From the NCBI GenBank assembly GCA_016748015.1, contig JAAOMT010000710.1, positions 413,885-477,884 of the forward strand: DNA of 64,000 bases. Direction: 5' to 3'. Below the pieces are notes generated by a model. The model was not told the origin of the DNA. It did not search any database and saw only the letters and a program-made list of their open reading frames with translations. Below are positions 18,908 through 29,750 of the stretch, one piece after another. Every line of letters begins with the position of its first letter. The stretch's first letter is position 1. The position numbers were made by a program, and so were the translations under genes. This DNA comes from Geosiphon pyriformis. Lineage: Eukaryota > Glomeromycota > Glomeromycetes > Archaeosporales > Geosiphonaceae.

Positions 18908-20375
18908 TTAGATTTCAATAATTCTCAAGCCATATGAGTGGAAAAGTGTTTTTATGAATACCTGCCCTATTGTTTTGATTAAGACAGTTTGCAAAATTCT
19001 CTCCAAAATTCTTTTAGACAAAATTTTTTCTTCTTGTAGCACTTTTAAGGTTCTCTGAAGAGATAACTTTTTTGTTTTAAAAAGTACAACAACACAGTCC
19101 CCCATTTTTGCCATTGATTCTGTAGTTGAGAATGTCTTAAAAAAGAACTGAGAACTGTGGCTTGTTTTACAGAATATGCATAAGATTTATGACTTTGTTG
19201 GATAAGAACATTTTAGGAGGAGTTTGATTAGGATCAAAATGTATAACAAATTCATTAGATTTTTTAGTAGTATTTACAATGGTTGTGTCAACAGAGTAAT
19301 GACAAACTTTGGTTTAACTGACAGATATCAGGTTCACAATGGATTGGATCAAGAAAAAGTTTTCTCATTTCTTCTTTGGTGCATATTCTATAATCTGTTT
19401 TTATATAAGATCAAGAAGCAAGAAAGTATGTGTAGTTACAAATTGAATTCTTATTTTGTTGCTAAGTTTGGTTAAGTAAAATTTTAGGTTGGAATAACAT
19501 TTTTTCTTGCTGTTGGTGCTTTTGTCAATGATACAATCTGGGTTAATAGTAGCCAAACTACTACATAACACATTCTCAATATCACTAGTGAATTTTTTCA
19601 GTTCAATGAAATTTCAATTAATAATGACAAAACTATGGCTATTTTTATAAACTACAAGGTTGCAAACTCATTTTTGACTGTCAGTGGCTTGCCTGTTTCT
19701 ATTACTAAAAAAGAGAAATTTCATTACTATTTGGGCATTTTTTTATCTTCTGAGAGTTTGTTGAAGTCCAGCTTGGCTAAGGCTCATTTGGATGTCCAGT
19801 TTTTTACCAATCTAATTTTAAGAAAGGCAATTTCTGATAAGCAGTTCATATATTTGGTGTTCGCAGTTTTTTATTCTATTATTGGTTATAGGATTCAATT
19901 TAGTTATATTTTTATTGACACATGTAATAAATACAATGCTCTAATTTATAAGAGTTTAAAGTCTAAATCTGGTTTGCCACTCGATTTCCCTAATGATACT
20001 ATTTATTATCTTTTTCTGTATGGTCTGAAAACTTTTGAACAAATTCAAGCTAAGAGCAAATCAGCTGCTGCTGTTTTTTTTGTAAACTTTGTTGGAATTT
20101 TGGGTTGGCTGTTTTATCACAGATCTTATGACTTGCAAGTTCTTAGCTGGTGTTCACTTCACTCTTTGCAGTTTCCAGTTCATATCAGAGTCAACTCTTT
20201 AAATAACTTTTTGGCAAGTGTGATTCATATTTTTTCTAAATGTGATCTGTTCTTGAATGTTCCTATGGCTAATGTTTTTAAGTTTCAGAATAAAACTCCT
20301 ATGTTTCTTGTTTTTGGTAATTCAAATTATTTTAAATATTTTTTTTACTTCAGCATTATAAAATTGCCTTCATAG
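18908..20375 (+). pseudogene. Reverse transcriptase (LINE 1)
   Basis: Motifs: CPIVLIKTVCKILSKIL, DNFFVLKSTTTQSPIFAI, LQNMHKIYD (usual DMxKAYD), GLDQEKVFSFLLWCIFY, and GAFVNDTIW near 19515-19541, where the usual FVDD has Asn for the first Asp. The thumb (LGIFLSSESL onward, 19635-20375) is open for 246 residues. Stops elsewhere are mostly at Trp, Gln and Arg codons. Confidence 0.85.
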
Positions 20376-20599
20376 AACAGTTTTACAACAGTAAAGACAC
20401 TGTTTTTGATTGGAAAACCTTCAAGCAGTAGAAGTAGTTGAACTTTTATGGCCCAGTTTCCATTTAGTTTGAGCTTTCTATTTATTTTCTTTGTGATATA
20501 ATTTCTTTTTCTGTCTACTTTCTACCTCTGGATGGCTGCAGTTCTATAAACATCTTTAAGTCTTATAAGTTTGAAATTATTTGTAACAGTCTTTTGGGT

Positions 20600-20960
20600 G
20601 TTAAAGCTAATTGACTTTCAGTCTATACAAATGGATTTTTATGTGGTTTGAGAACTCTGAACATAAAGGCTGGTGGTGTAGCTTTTTTTAAGAATGTAGA
20701 TTTGAATTTGGGTGTTGAGGTCTTTGGTTTGGTATCTTCTATTATGGCAGAGTTGCAGATCATTGTATTGGTTTTTGAGTGTATTTTTTTGTCTTATTCA
20801 GTTAACTTATATTTGGAAAGCCAGGCTGCTTTAGATAGTTGCAAGTTGGAATTGAGTTTGGTTTGTTCAGATTTCAGAAATCACTGTTGGATTGAATAAT
20901 GCCACATTGTAAATATCATCTGACATAAAAATTTGAATGTTAATTGGCACAAGATTAAAG
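20600..20960 (+). pseudogene. RNase H domain (LINE 1)
   Basis: Reads SVYTNGFLCGLRTLN, AGGVAFFKNVDLNLGV, IMAELQIIVLVFECI, LYLESQAALDSC and DFRNHCWIE. By comparison with G (YTDKSL) and H (LDSQAALD), the first acid is Asn and the third is Glu; the Glu in AEL is kept. LINE-encoded RNase H helps remove template RNA. Confidence 0.75.
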
Positions 20961-21199
20961 ATCACTCAGATGTTCTAGATAATAAACATGCTGATATGCT
21001 TGTCAGAGCTGCTGCTCTCTCTAGTTAGTGCCTTCTGTATTTGGTCAGTAAGCATTATATTAGAGCTGGTGGTGATACTGTTTTTGACAACTCTAGACAT
21101 TTTGTTTGTGAAGTATTTTGGTCAGTTTATTGTGTGCATTGGGAAGTTGGTTCTGGTTCCCAGGTTGTGTTGGATAGTTTATGTACAGATATTGATTGG

Positions 21200-21900
21200 T
21201 TTAGATCATCTTTGATATAACATTCTGACTTTCACATGGCTGTTGGTTTTACCAGCAAATATTCTGCTGAGTTCTGTACTTATTTTATAAAAGCTTTATA
21301 TTATTGGCTACCTGTCATTTTGCACAAAAGGCTTTATAACAAGTGCTATTCCAGTGTAGTATGTTTGTTTTGTGGTAAAGTGGAGGTCTTGGACCATGCT
21401 TTTTTTTGTGCTTTTGATGCTGCAGATTGTGCTTGGTTATTGAATGCTCATACAACTGCTTGGGAAGCTCTTTCTGGTCTTTTTTACTTTGCTTTTTGTG
21501 TTTTATAGTTGTTATCTATCTGTGTTTCTAATATTGTGATTAGTATAACTCTGTATAAGGACTTTGTTTTTAATAATTGGTATTATAAGTCTGTTTTCAT
21601 TTTTAAGCATTCCAAAATAACAAGTCAAAATATTTTTGATTTTATGCACAGGTTTTGCCTGGCTTTTCAGGACAAATTTTGGTTGGTTTGTGTTAAATAC
21701 AGAGCTTTTATAGAGAAAAATAACATGATAAATTCATTTCTGCTTTGGTATTTGAACTTTTTTTGATGCTTTCAGCTAGTGTGATAAAATTATTGGATAT
21801 AGCTAAAGCTATTGGTATTGGTTTTGGTCTTCATAAACCTTGTTTGTTTTTTTCAGATATAGAGGACATGGTTTCTGTTCATATAAGTGTTTAGTGTTGT
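21200..21900 (+). pseudogene. C-terminal CCHC-finger region (LINE 1)
   Basis: Contains CLFCGKVEVLDHAFFC (C-X2-C-X7-H-X3-C) near 21363-21410, as found at the C-terminus of several LINE ORF2 proteins. The tail near 21790-21860 reads LLDIAKAIGIGFGLHK and is conserved with F and G. Open pieces 21236-21508 and 21509-21766. Confidence 0.7.
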
Positions 21901-22025
21901 TCTGACTGACTTGAGTAACTGGTTATATGTAGAAAGTACATAATTCACATTTAATTTAGATCAATTATATAATATATAGTACTAAGTAGTATTTAAATTT
22001 CACTTATTAAATGTATAAAAAAAAA

Positions 22026-22614
22026 TTAGTAATTAATTATTTAAACAATACTAATATGTTTTTTAAAATATTTAATAAATATTTATATTATTTACAACAA
22101 ATTTTTAAACAATTTAAATAAGCAAAATTAAAGCTTAATACTAATAAATATTATAAAATAAGTTTAAATTTAATTCAAACAAAATTGTCAAGCTTAAAAA
22201 CTTAACTAAATTAAATTTTTTTTTAAAACTAATTAAATATTATTGCTGATTTATTCAATAATTTTTAAAAATTATTTAATATTTTATTAATTATAAACAA
22301 AAAACACTAGTTATAAATAGAAAAATTATTTTTTTAATAATTGATTATATTTATAAATTATTAACAAATTTAATAATATTTAAATTTATATTTTTGGTTT
22401 GAATTCTAATTATTTAAATTTTAATATTATAATTATTATAAATAAATATTTAATTAAATATATAAATAAGATTTTTAAGATAACTAATTAGCTATTGTTA
22501 ATTAGATTGCTTTTTAAACAAACTTTTAATTACTATTTTGGCACTATATACTAATACTGCTTTAATAATATATATAATTTAAATTTAAAAAATCAAATTT
22601 TTAATTGTTAAGAA
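22026..22614. other. AT-saturated DNA, nothing identified
   Basis: Almost only A and T with scattered short G or C. No ORF of note. Given the relics on its right it is probably a transposon decayed beyond recognition by eye. Confidence 0.6.
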
Positions 22615-23265
22615 TATAAATAAGTTTTCATTTGTAATCTTAAATAGTAATTTCAATAAAAACAGATTTTAAAAATATGTTAGTTTTAAAAAGTATCTTA
22701 ATTTAAACTTAGTTAATTTATTAGTTAAAAGTACAATTGTTAAAGTTATAATATAAAAAAATTTTAAAAATACCAAAAAAACAATTAATTATGTATTTAT
22801 TTTTGTAAATCTTATTAATATAAAAAATTTGATAGTATTTTTACTATGCTCTTATCTAGATTCTATAAATTGAAAATTTTAATATTTAAAATTGTCAAAA
22901 TTTTGCAAATAAAATTTAATGCTAAGTTTAATTTTTTTTAATAAATTATTGGTTTTTTTTAATAATACTAAAGCTATAAGTATTTTGGTTTTATTAAAAT
23001 TAAAGACCAGTTATAATATTATCAAGTCTGTTTTATTTAATATAAGAAGATTCTATTATATATTTAAGTTTATTAAATCTTAAAAAACTAAAAAATTAAA
23101 AATTAGATTATATAGAAAATTTTAAAATTAATAAAAATTATACTATTAAAAGTATTTTGAAATATTTGTTTTAAAAAATAATTTTAGATTATTTGGTTAT
23201 GAAAAAAAATTAATTTTAATTTTAGTATAGTTAAAATAAAAATAGACAATATTATAAAAGATTGA
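22615..23265 (+). mobile_element. AT-saturated LINE relic
   Basis: Aligns by eye to LINE 1 at about 17640-18640 with nearly every C read as T and G as A. Examples are AGTAATTTCAATAAAAACAG against AGCAATTTCAATAAAGATGG, and ATTATTTGGTTATG against the same string in LINE 1. Covers the end of the endonuclease and the linker, with a gap around 22830. No open frame survives. Confidence 0.75.
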
Positions 23266-23557
23266 ATAAAAAAAAATAATTATGAATATTGTTCTTGTTT
23301 TATAATATTTTTAGTATTTATTTTTAGTCTATATATATTATTTTTTTTATTCATTTAACAAGTAAGGTTCAAACACTGCCTAGTATAATACATCAAATAA
23401 TCAATTTAAACTAAATATGAATCATGCATTTTCTACATGTAACCAGCCACTTAAGCTGATCAGGACAATACTAAGCATTTATATAAACAGAAACAGGATA
23501 TCTAATACCCAAAAAAAATAAATGAGACTTACAAAACCCAAAACCAACACCAAATGT

Positions 23558-24190
23558 CTAGTTAATAACTAGTAATTTAACCACATTAACAGAAAACAAT
23601 AAAAACAACCCAGAAACTGATCTTAGAACTGAACTATCACATGGTATCAGCCCATTTTTTTCCATAAAAGCACAATTTTTAACATGAACCAACCAAATCT
23701 CTTTCTTAAAAGCAAGACAAAAGTCACACACAAAGTTTACAACTTTCTGACTCACAACTTTAGAACCTTTGAAAACAGATACAGCCTTTCAAAACCAAGT
23801 TTTAAAGACAAAGTTCTTGTAAAAAGCTGTACATATTGCAACATTTGAAACACAGAAGAACAATAATTGGAACACACATGAAAAAGAAAAAGAAAAACCA
23901 AAAAGTGCATACCAAATAGCTACATAGGCATCTAACAAATAATGATGAACAGAATCATTAACTACACAAATAAAAGCATGATCTAAAACCTCAACATTAT
24001 TATAATACAAACATAATACACTAGGATAACATTTGTCATATAGATGCTTCCAAACAGCAACCAGTAATTAATAATGCAAAGCTTTCATAAAGTATATGTA
24101 AGTGCCAGCAATAAGCTTACTAGTGAAACCAATAGCCATGTACAAGTCTGAATGCTATACTAAAAACAAGCTAGGCCAATCAACATCCAA
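23558..24190 (-). pseudogene. C-terminal finger region (LINE G)
   Basis: Open pieces 24010-23789 and 23755-23558. The finger reads CLYYNNVEVLDHAFIC; the second Cys of the C-X2-C pair is Tyr (TGT to TAT), so zinc binding is likely lost. Downstream FVCDFCLAFKKEIWLVHVK matches the same part of LINE 1. Confidence 0.7.
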
Positions 24191-24329
24191 GATCAAACTA
24201 TTATTCAAAATTCCAAACCCAGAACCAACTTCTCAGCATATATAATAAATAGACTGAAAGACCTTACAAACAAAATATCTAAAATTACCAAAAACAACAC
24301 TATCTTTAGCCAAAATACAATGTTTTTTT

Positions 24330-24760
24330 AAATTAAGAAGAAAACACCAGAAGAAAAAAGAAGTAGTATCAACAAGTGTATCAGCATATTCATTACCCAA
24401 AATGCCTGAATAACTTTTAACTTTGCACTAACTAACATTTAAATTTTTTTTCTAATAATGTTTACAATATGCTGACACTTAATCCAACACTAATTCCGAA
24501 AATCCAGATGCACCAGACTCAATTTTAATTTGCATGTATTCAAGGCAACCTAACTGTCTGTAAAAAGGCAAACCAAGCTAAAAAAGGGGACACATTCAAG
24601 AGCCAATACAATAGTCTAAAGCTCTGCCAAAATAGAAGATAACAGATCAAAAACCTTAATCCCAAATTTAAGTTTACATTCTCAAAAAAAACTGTTCATA
24701 TTAGCACTTCCCAAATTTTTTAGAGATTTATCTGTATAAACAGAAAGACTGTTAGCTGTA
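24330..24760 (-). pseudogene. RNase H domain (LINE G)
   Basis: Reads VYTDKSLKNLGS with the first catalytic Asp kept, ILAEL.TIVLALEC, LFTDS.VALNTC and WIKCQHIVNI, interrupted by TAA and TAG. Ends of the fragment are approximate. Confidence 0.65.
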
Positions 24761-24969
24761 ACATCTAACAAATAATTACAAACATGCCTGAACTTGCTAA
24801 ATTTCAGAACACTTGAAAGTCCAAAACCACCCAAAAAAAAAGAATCAGTAAAAAACAAAGCTATATTATTAAGGAAATCAACAAAAAGCTTAAACCAATC
24901 AAGAACAGAGCCATATAAATCCAGTCTTTTCCAATACTTGAAGGTTTTTTATTTAAAAATAGCACCTTT

Positions 24970-25735
24970 CTAACTATAAAGCTGCTCTACAAAAGCTATG
25001 TCATATTGCTGAAGTAAAGGGAAAAACCTAAAAAACTCAGACTTACTAAGAACAGCTAACATAGAAATTCTATCCTGAAAATAAAAAGAACTGATTATTA
25101 AACCACTTAAAAACAAATTGTACTCAAGAAAAATACAAACCACATCTGCTAAAAAGTTATTAGATGAACTGACCTTAATACAAACCAGAGAACTCAAAGA
25201 GTGAAGTGAATATCAACTCAGAGTCTGCAAGTCAAGAGATTTGTGTGAAAAACAAATGACCCAAAATCCCAACAGAGTTTGCAAAACACAACAGAAGCCA
25301 CTTTGTTCTCAGTCTGGACTTGCTTAAAAGTTTTCAAATCATACAACAAAGAGTGATAAAGCACATTACTAAGAAAGTTAAGAAACAGACCAGATTTTAA
25401 TTTCAAGCCCTTGCAAATCAAAGCATCTTACTTCTTACACACTCCAATAAGAACAAAGCTGAACTGTATTTTGTAGCTAACAATAAGATAAAAAACAGCT
25501 AACACCAAATACAAAAACTGTTTATCCAAAATGGTCTTTCTTAGTACAAGATTGGCAAAAAATCTGACATCTAAATATATTTTAGCCAAGCTAGGCTTTG
25601 ACAAACCTTTGGTAGACAAAAAAATACCCAAGTAGCAATGAGACTCTCTTTTTTTGGTAATGAAAATAAGCAAACTACTGATTAACAAAGAAGAATATTT
25701 AACTCTGCAATTGATAGAAATAGTCATTGACTATT
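24970..25735 (-). pseudogene. RT thumb and connector (LINE G)
   Basis: Open pieces 25727-25428, 25421-25218 and 25197-24970. Reads SLLIFITKKRESHCYLGIFL, LRKTILDKQFLYLVLAVFY and LKLKSGLFLNFLSNVLYH, matching LINE 1 and H. The palm with the catalytic Asp pair is absent, lost in the truncation at 25735. Confidence 0.75.
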
Positions 25736-25740
25736 TTTTT

Positions 25741-26159
25741 TTTGCATAGTAAATTTTAATGCTTACAATAAATTGTTGATATTATTTGTTGTCAAGTAAA
25801 AATTTATATTGAATCTGAGTTTATTATTATTTTATGTATTTAATAAATTGTTTTATATTACAATATATAAAATTTTTGTTTTTAAAGAATAGTATTATAA
25901 AACTATATTAATTTTTAATAATATTAAGTTGGTTACTAAAAAGTTAATTAATTTTGTATATAAGTTAAAAATAATTTAGCATGAAAAAATTTGAGTTGTT
26001 AAGTCTAAATTTAAAATAGTTTTAAAAAAAATGGTTTGATTTTTTATAATAATTTTATACTGCTTGTTATTTGTGATTTTTTTTTTAAAATAAATTTATA
26101 ATATTATTTTAATTGGTTTAAATAGCTAATTATATTTAAAAAATAAATAATTTTTACTT
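25741..26159. other. AT-saturated DNA, nothing identified
   Basis: No ORF and no alignment I could secure. It joins the gypsy relic that becomes recognisable from about 26160, so it may be that relic's RT part. Confidence 0.5.
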
Positions 26160-27186
26160 AATTTATGTTATTTAATCTGATATATTATGTTAAATAGCAA
26201 TTAGATTTTATTTGCAAATTAATAAAAAAATATATAGATTATTATATAACAGAAAATATTTAAGAATTTAAAACAAAAATTATTTAAAGCTTTAGTTTTA
26301 ATTCATTTAAATTACAATAAACTGTTTATAATTATAACTAATATATTAAAAACAACATTAAAAACAGTTTTATTTTAATAAAAACTTGATATTTAATAGT
26401 ATATATTAATAAAAATTTAAATTAATTAAAAAAAATATAAAACTTTAATATTAGAATATTTAATAATTTAATTAACAGCTTTTAAATAAATAAAATATCT
26501 TGACAAACTATTTAATATATATACTAATCACAAAAATTTAACATTACTGTAAAAAAAATTAATAAATAATAAAAATATTATATAAAAAATTATATTATTA
26601 TAATTTAAGTACAAAAAACATTAAAAAAAAATTATTATTAGTTTATTATAAATAAAACAAGTATAAAAAAACATTAATTTTACTATTATAAATTTAAATA
26701 AATAATTAATATGCTAATAATTGTATATTAATATTTAATAGTTTAAAAAAAAATTGTCTTAAATTAAATAAAACAAAATACACAACTAATTTAAATATAA
26801 TTTTATTTACCAAAATATATTATATTAAAAAAACAAAAAAAGCTAAATAAATTATTAAATAATAAAAAAATTAAAAAAAAAACAATTTTATTTAACATAT
26901 ATTTAAATTTAATAATAAAATATTTTTATTGTAAAACAATTATTAAAAAAACCAAAAAATTATATTATTGGTCAATTATATATTTAACTATTATATAATA
27001 AATAAATTATAAAGAACAATAAAAATTAAACAACTATTTAATTAAATTTAATTAATAGCTAAATTTATTTGTTAAAATTTAATATATTTATTATAAATAT
27101 TTAAATAAATTATTATTAAATCAAAGAACATATTTTATAAACTAAATATTAATTAAATTAAGTTAAAAATTTGAATAAAAAAACTA
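26160..27186 (+). mobile_element. AT-saturated gypsy relic, left part
   Basis: Aligns to element A from the end of RT through RNase H into integrase (A about 13190-14410). Clear anchors: TATTAGAATATTTAATAATTT against A's ATTAGAATATCTAGCAATCT, and ATATTATTGGTCAATTATAT against A's ATACTATTGGCCATCAATGT. Differences are mainly C-to-T and G-to-A in both directions. It breaks at 27186, where LINE F starts. Confidence 0.8.
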
Positions 27187-27361
27187 TTATTATTATTATT
27201 ATTATTTTTTATTGTTTAATAAGTAAGACCCAAATGCTACTTAACACAATATATTAAACTAAGTAATCTAAACTAGATACAAATCATGCACTTTCTACAT
27301 GTAATCAGCCACTTGGACCAATCAGAGCAACACTATGAATCTAACAGAACAGACACTATAC
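27187..27361 (-). repeat. LINE F 3' UTR end and (TTA)n tail
   Basis: Homologous to the 3' UTR of LINE G (23345-23500). On the minus strand it ends in a TAA-type microsatellite, a common LINE tail. Separated from the rest of LINE F by element C. Confidence 0.8.
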
Positions 27362-27457
27362 TATTACAGTTGAAACCCATAATTTTTATTAGTTATCACA
27401 TGTATTAGCCACTAATGTCATATAATTAGCCATTCTATTTTTAGATAGTGATTATTG

Positions 27458-27545
27458 ACCTGATCAATGACCTGACCATTGACCTGATCATTGACCTGAT
27501 TATTGACCTGATTATTGATTTAGTTGTTGACCTGGTCATTGACCA
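27458..27545. repeat. 12-bp tandem repeat in family-2 LTR
   Basis: About seven to eight units of ATTGACCTGATC and variants, just upstream of the TATA-like box. The 3' LTR has about two (34470-34495), E left about two (near 43511) and E right about four (60315-60360). Confidence 0.88.
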
Positions 27546-27555
27546 CTTTTATTAG

Positions 27556-27564
27556 CTATATAAG
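27556..27564 (+). promoter_or_regulatory. TATA-like box in LTR C
   Basis: CTATATAAG about 195 bp into the LTR and conserved in the 3' LTR (34502 onward). AAATAAATAAA follows about 45 bp later and may mark the R region or polyadenylation signal. Confidence 0.55.
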
Positions 27565-28070
27565 CAATGAATCTCTTAGCTGTAAAAAATTATCTCTCAG
27601 ATAAGAATCAAATAAATAAAAATAACAACTTTCATCTCAATCACTCTCTTATCACTAATTTCCCTTTCCCTATCTTCAAGTATCCGAACATCTTAGGATA
27701 AAAGATTACTTGTTGGCCTTTTTCTAACATATATAATTGTAGCATTTGAAGATTATTTGAATAAACATGACTGAAAAGCACAAGTTGATACCTGATATTG
27801 AATTCTAAGAGTGCTGACATGAGGCATAGAATTATACCAGTGGTGATCAATTGTTGACAGTACGGACTATCCCTCTACCTTCAGATTCCCCAGTTACCTT
27901 TGAAAAGAATAGCGACTGAGATATTTTATGAGACTGATTTCGCACATTGAATCCATACTCATTCAATTTGCTCTTTAAAGTTGAATTCCCATTTGATTAT
28001 TTCTATTACCCTACAATCTTGTTCTCCCTTGCTATCTGTTAGCTTGTTACTCCAACCCATAACATAAAAG

Positions 28071-28087
28071 TGGTGCTCCCTGTGAGG
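28071..28087 (+). other. Primer binding site of element C
   Basis: TGGTGCTCCCTGTGAGG, six bases after the 5' LTR. The first eight bases equal those of the family-1 site, suggesting use of related tRNA 3' ends. E keeps it with changes (59762-59779, minus strand). Confidence 0.65.
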
Positions 28088-28116
28088 TTGTTAAAATCCA
28101 CTTTGTTTCCTATTGT

Positions 28117-29667
28117 ATGGGTGATTATTCATACCTGTTACAACAATCAGAAGAACATTTTAAAGCACACAACAAAAATAATCTAGACTTTATTGAACTC
28201 AATCCTTTGTCCTCCTGCTTGATTTGCTTTCTCATTGAAAAACAATCCAGCAGACAATTCCAAGACTTTTGGAACTGGTTCTTGAATGAGCATTTAGCTG
28301 AAACCTACACAGCTTATACAATCTATTACTTTGACCAAGCTTATTTTGAAGACGACTTTGAAGGAAGAAACAACAGTATCAATCAGCTTTTATATTCTGC
28401 AATCTTTGAACAACAGCCTCCTGATTTTGAATATCTGAATCATCAAATCCACATTTGGATTGCTGCCCATCAATCAACAGAAACTCTTCTTGAAACAGAA
28501 GAAGAAAGCTATCAAACTGTTCCTGTTTTTGATCTCTTTTCAAGTGAATTAGAACACTCCACACAAACAGTTACACCTGAACCAATGGCTCAAGACTCTC
28601 TGCAACAAAACATTCTGATTGCCCTCCAAGGTATACAGACTGCTTTAGAGTAAAAAAACAACACCCCATTACCATTATTCAGAGATGATGTCCAAGACCC
28701 AATTGAATGGTTGGATGACTTTAAGAGAGCTGCTACAGCCAACCAATATGATGATGAGTACAAGTTTCAAATTGTTGGTGGCTACCTCCAAGGCTCTCCT
28801 GTTACCTAGTTTTCACAAGAAACCAATGCTGGTGCTCAACAAAGAATTGTTAGATGGATCCCAGCAAATATTGGAGAAAACAACACCTCTTTTACTATCC
28901 AGTTTGAAAACAAATTCAGAACTCCCATCTTAATATTCAAATGGCATATGGAATTAGAAAGAAGAACCCAAAGTCCTGGTGAAATTGTGACCGAATATGC
29001 CAAAGCAATCAGAAAACTCATTAAGCGTATAGACTCTAGTAGAAACTGAACTGAAGAGCAAAAGATCCACTCCTTCACAAAAGAATTGAGAACTGATTTA
29101 TCGTATGCTCTTTGGCCTTTCTTGGCTTTAAAAGATAATTCCACCATGAATATGACCATTGAACTCGCCCAAAGAATTGAAGACAATTAAAGAATGCATT
29201 TGGGATCCACACTTTCAGTTTTTGCTCTTGCTCCTGTTATGGCTCCTACTTCTCAAATGGTCACTACTTCTTTTGCTGCCCAGACACAAGATCCAAATGA
29301 ACAATTAATAAATAGACTTACAGCAAATTTTGCTCAGCTATTAGAACCATTAGCCCAAGCAGTCAGAGATAACCAGCAATCACAAAGACTCAGATTTAAA
29401 AACTGTTTTAATCAGCCCCAGCAACTCTCTTACCAAAGACAGCAAAATCATGGTTCTTCTGTGTGTTATAGATGTGGATTAACTGGACATTTCTCCAGAG
29501 ATTGCAACAATCCTCCACTGCCTTCTCCAGCTCCCAGAAACAATGACAACCAAAACAACCAACCCAACAACAATGTCCCCAATCAAAGACCCAATCATGC
29601 CAACATCAATTTCTTTGGAGAGAATCTCCTAATTAAAGCCACTGTTTATCAGCCTTTAAACTGGTAG
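28117..29667 (+). pseudogene. Gag (element C)
   Basis: Starts MGDYSYLLQQSEEHF at 28117 and is open to 28653, then broken by stops and a frame change until 29194-29667 reads through. The central part carries FNKFRTP-like and MELERRTQSPGEIVTEYAKA gag-core sequence near 28915-29010. The C-terminus has an intact CCHC knuckle, CYRCGLTGHFSRDC near 29463-29505, followed by a Pro/Asn-rich tail. It packages element RNA into particles. The start is shared with E (59733). Confidence 0.85.
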
Positions 29668-29750
29668 ACACATCTCCAAAGGGTGAGAGTGCAAGCCAAC
29701 TAGAAAAAAACTCCTTTTACACTTTTAACTTAACTGATGATAACCATGAC

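Larger units (their letters stand above)
17407..22025 (+). mobile_element. LINE 1 (non-LTR retrotransposon), 5' truncated
   Basis: Runs from inside the endonuclease through RT, RNase H and the C-terminal finger to a 3' UTR ending near TTATTAAATGTATAAAAA. Same family as F, G and H in this window. Broken by many TAA, TAG and TGA codons. The 5' side is cut at the LTR end. Confidence 0.92.
23345..25735 (-). mobile_element. LINE G, 5' truncated
   Basis: The 3' half of the same LINE family: from the RT thumb (25727) through RNase H, C-terminal finger and 3' UTR to about 23345. The 3' UTR matches that of F (27187-27361), for example in TTTCTACATGTAA. Flanks on both sides are AT-saturated, so it landed in already decayed DNA. 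Confidence 0.88.
27362..28064 (+). repeat. 5' LTR of element C
   Basis: 703 bp, TATTACAG...CATAACA. Longer than the 3' LTR (631 bp) mainly because of extra units of a 12-bp tandem repeat near 27458-27545. Confidence 0.93.

Noticed and set aside
22026-22614. Mitochondrial insertion, suggested by very high AT
   Set aside because: Neighbouring AT-rich DNA aligns to nuclear LINE and gypsy sequences; no mitochondrial gene was seen.
27458-27545. CRISPR-like array
   Set aside because: Units are 12 bp in direct tandem without spacers and lie inside an LTR.
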